Positions 24,734 through 26,459 of a DNA stretch of 26,459 nucleotides are shown here, piece by piece (within the stretch, counting starts at the first letter, position 1; every line of letters begins with the position of its first letter). Origin of the DNA: Pseudomonadota bacterium (lineage in GTDB: Bacteria > Pseudomonadota > Gammaproteobacteria > Pseudomonadales > UBA5518). Location: positions 1 through 26,459 of the forward strand of contig JAKJFB010000008.1 of NCBI GenBank assembly GCA_022705125.1, read 5' to 3'. The notes beneath the pieces were generated by a model that made no database searches, was not told where the DNA came from, and was given only the letters and a program-made list of their open reading frames with translations. Made by a program: the position numbers and the translations under genes.

Positions 24734-26459
24734 AATTCACGCCGCTCGCGCTCGTGCTGGCGCTGGTCATGGCCGCCTTCGGCGGCATCCTGCTCGGTGG
24801 CGGTGGCGCGCTGTTGGGCCTCGTGCTCGGCGCGCTGGCAGGCTGGCAACTCGCGCTGAACGAGCGCCTGCGCAAGATCGAGATCGCGCTCGCGAGCGCG
24901 CAACCGGCGGCGCCAGCAACCGGGCACCCCGATGCACCGCTGCGCGATGACGGCGCCGCGGCAGCCATTCGCGCCGGCGCCGCGCTCACACCCGCTCCGC
25001 CGCTTGCGGCCGCCGGCACCGGCTGGCAGGAACCCGAAACGCCCGCGCCGCAGCCGCAGCACGTGCCCGTGGAGGCCCGGCGGCACGAGGCGCCGCGCAC
25101 GCCCAACGCCGTCGATCGCGCCATCGCGTGGCTGAAGGACTATGCGACCACCGGCAACGTCGTCGCCAAGGCCGGCGTGCTGGTGCTGTTCGTGGGCGTC
25201 TCATTCCTGCTGAAGTACGGGGTCGATCGCAACGCGCTGCCGATAGAAGTGCGCCTGGCGGGCACGGCCGCAGCGGCGCTCGCACTGATCGTCACCGGCT
25301 GGCGCCTGCGCGCGCGCCGCGCGTCCTTCGGACTGATCCTTCAGGGCGGCGGCATCGGCATCCTCTACCTCACGATATTCGCGGCGGCGCGCCTGTACCA
25401 GCTGTTGCCGCTCGGCTTCACCTTCGTGCTGCTGCTCGCGCTGGTGGCGCTGTCGGCCGCGCTCGCGGTGCTGCAGGATGCGCGCGCGCTGGCAACGCTG
25501 GGCACCATCGGCGGCTTCCTCGCGCCGGTGCTCACCTCCACCGGCAGCGGCAGCCACGTGGCGCTGTTCAGCTACTACGCACTGCTGAACCTCGGCATCG
25601 TCGGCATCGCCTGGTTCAAGGCCTGGCGGGTGCTGAACCTCACCGGCTTCGTGTTCACCTTCGTGATCGCCGCCGCCTGGGGCCAGCGCTACTACCGGCC
25701 CGAGTACTTCGCCAGCACCGAGCCCTTCCTGGTGCTGTCGTTCCTGTTCTACGTCGCGGTCGCGGCGCTGTTCGCGCACCGCCATCCGCCGCGCCTGCGC
25801 GGCTACGTCGACGGCACGCTGGTCTTCGGGCTGCCACTGGTGTGCTTCGCGCTGCAGTGGCCGCTGGTGCGCGACTTCGAGTTCGGCCGCGCCTGGACCG
25901 CGCTCGGTATGGGCGCGGTCTACCTGCTGGTCGCGCGCTGGCTGTGGCGCCGCGGGCTCGCCGAGCTGCGCATGCTGAACGAAAGTTTCCTCGCGCTCGG
26001 CGTGATGGCGCTCAGCGTCGCGATCCCCTTCGCCTTCGACGGCCACATCACCGCCGCGGCCTGGGCGCTGGAAGGCGCCGGGCTGGTCTGGATCGGGCTG
26101 CGCCAGCAGCGCGTGCTGGCGCGCGCCTGGGGCGTGCTGCTGCAGTTCGGCGCCGGCTTCGCGTTCTGGCTGATCGCCAGCGCCGGCGCCGCGCACACCG
26201 CGGTGCTGAACGCGCAGTTCCTCGGCGGCGTGTTCATCAGCGCGGGCGCGCTGGCCTCGGCCTGCCTGCTGTACCGCGGTCAGGGGTTGCTGCGCCCGCG
26301 CGAGCGCCACCTGCACCTGTTGCTGCTCGGCTGGGGCCTGCTGTGGTGGTTCGGCAACGGCGCGCACGAGATCGGACTGCACGTGCCGGCGCGCCTCGAG
26401 ACGGCGGCGCTGCTCGGTTTCGGCGGCGCCAGCGTCGCGGCGCTGGCCGTGGCCGCGGC
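24730..26459 (+). CDS. DUF2339 multi-span membrane protein (partial, runs off the window)
   Basis: This open frame continues to the window edge without a stop; 576 codons are visible. It starts with a hydrophobic hairpin (about 1-45, rich in Gly/Ala/Leu). An Ala/Pro-rich linker (about 55-125) follows, then VDRAIAWLKDYATTGNVVAKAGVLVLFVGVSFLLKYG and many transmembrane segments. Hallmarks of DUF2339 are GTIGGFLAPVLTSTGSG (about 258-274) and NESFLALGVMALSVAIPFAFD to AAAWALEGAGLVWIGLRQQR (about 417-460). TTG 24730 overlaps the methyltransferase stop; GTG 24754 or ATG 24769 are alternatives that would shorten the first helix. Function unknown; members are predicted inner-membrane proteins of up to about 900-1,000 residues, so a third or more is missing. 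Confidence 0.88.
   Translation, partial: MKFTPLALVLALVMAAFGGILLGGGGALLGLVLGALAGWQLALNERLRKIEIALASAQPAAPATGHPDAPLRDDGAAAAIRAGAALTPAPPLAAAGTGWQEPETPAPQPQHVPVEARRHEAPRTPNAVDRAIAWLKDYATTGNVVAKAGVLVLFVGVSFLLKYGVDRNALPIEVRLAGTAAAALALIVTGWRLRARRASFGLILQGGGIGILYLTIFAAARLYQLLPLGFTFVLLLALVALSAALAVLQDARALATLGTIGGFLAPVLTSTGSGSHVALFSYYALLNLGIVGIAWFKAWRVLNLTGFVFTFVIAAAWGQRYYRPEYFASTEPFLVLSFLFYVAVAALFAHRHPPRLRGYVDGTLVFGLPLVCFALQWPLVRDFEFGRAWTALGMGAVYLLVARWLWRRGLAELRMLNESFLALGVMALSVAIPFAFDGHITAAAWALEGAGLVWIGLRQQRVLARAWGVLLQFGAGFAFWLIASAGAAHTAVLNAQFLGGVFISAGALASACLLYRGQGLLRPRERHLHLLLLGWGLLWWFGNGAHEIGLHVPARLETAALLGFGGASVAALAVAA

Overview
The window is very GC-rich, densely coding DNA from a Gram-negative bacterium. 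Two TonB-dependent receptors, FecI/FecR signalling, a Lol-like/RND envelope transport cluster, a lipoprotein with a lipobox and G+C-rich third codon positions all point to a Proteobacterium. A free-living, oligotrophic gammaproteobacterial lineage is my best guess; this is inference from gene content only. I see no tRNA, rRNA, insertion sequence, phage gene or CRISPR array, and no gene-free stretch longer than about 270 bases.

Layout. (1) Positions 1-971 hold the end of a peptide/nickel-type ABC transporter operon: the last codons of one gene, then an OppF/DppF-like ATPase. (2) Positions 1237-11092 form a cell-surface-signalling locus. It contains a FecI-type ECF sigma factor, a FecR-type anti-sigma regulator, a TonB receptor with the N-terminal STN signalling domain, a TPR-sulfotransferase two bases behind that receptor, a small exported protein of unknown function, and a second TonB receptor without STN. 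A tandem-hairpin terminator closes it. (3) Positions 11223-16381 hold a TPR protein with a C-terminal 2OG-Fe(II) oxygenase-like domain (+ strand). Converging on it is a minus-strand operon of class II fructose-bisphosphate aldolase, an alpha/beta hydrolase and a TPR-aspartyl/asparaginyl beta-hydroxylase. (4) A YSC84/SYLF-like lipoprotein lies at 16556-17110, followed by REP-like palindromes. (5) A minus-strand operon at 17230-23779 runs YCF48-like propeller, RND/MMPL transporter (frameshifted), DUF1302 outer-membrane barrel, DUF1329 periplasmic protein. It looks like a trans-envelope hydrophobic-substrate transport module. (6) Positions 23876-26459 hold a SAM methyltransferase overlapping the start of a DUF2339 multi-membrane-span protein that runs off the window.

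How they may work together. The sigma factor, FecR and STN receptor make a complete outer-membrane-to-nucleus-of-transcription relay. A near-identical promoter-like element (GAGG, 16 bases, CGTCT, then NAGG) precedes both the fecR-receptor-sulfotransferase operon and the second receptor, so one ECF sigma factor plausibly switches on both receptors and the sulfotransferase. Three separate TPR-fused modifying enzymes (sulfotransferase, 2OG oxygenase, Asp/Asn hydroxylase) lie within about 8.4 kb of one another. That makes a receptor-linked protein or ligand modification system the most interesting hypothesis here. The most concrete anomaly is the frameshift near 20582 that splits the RND transporter.
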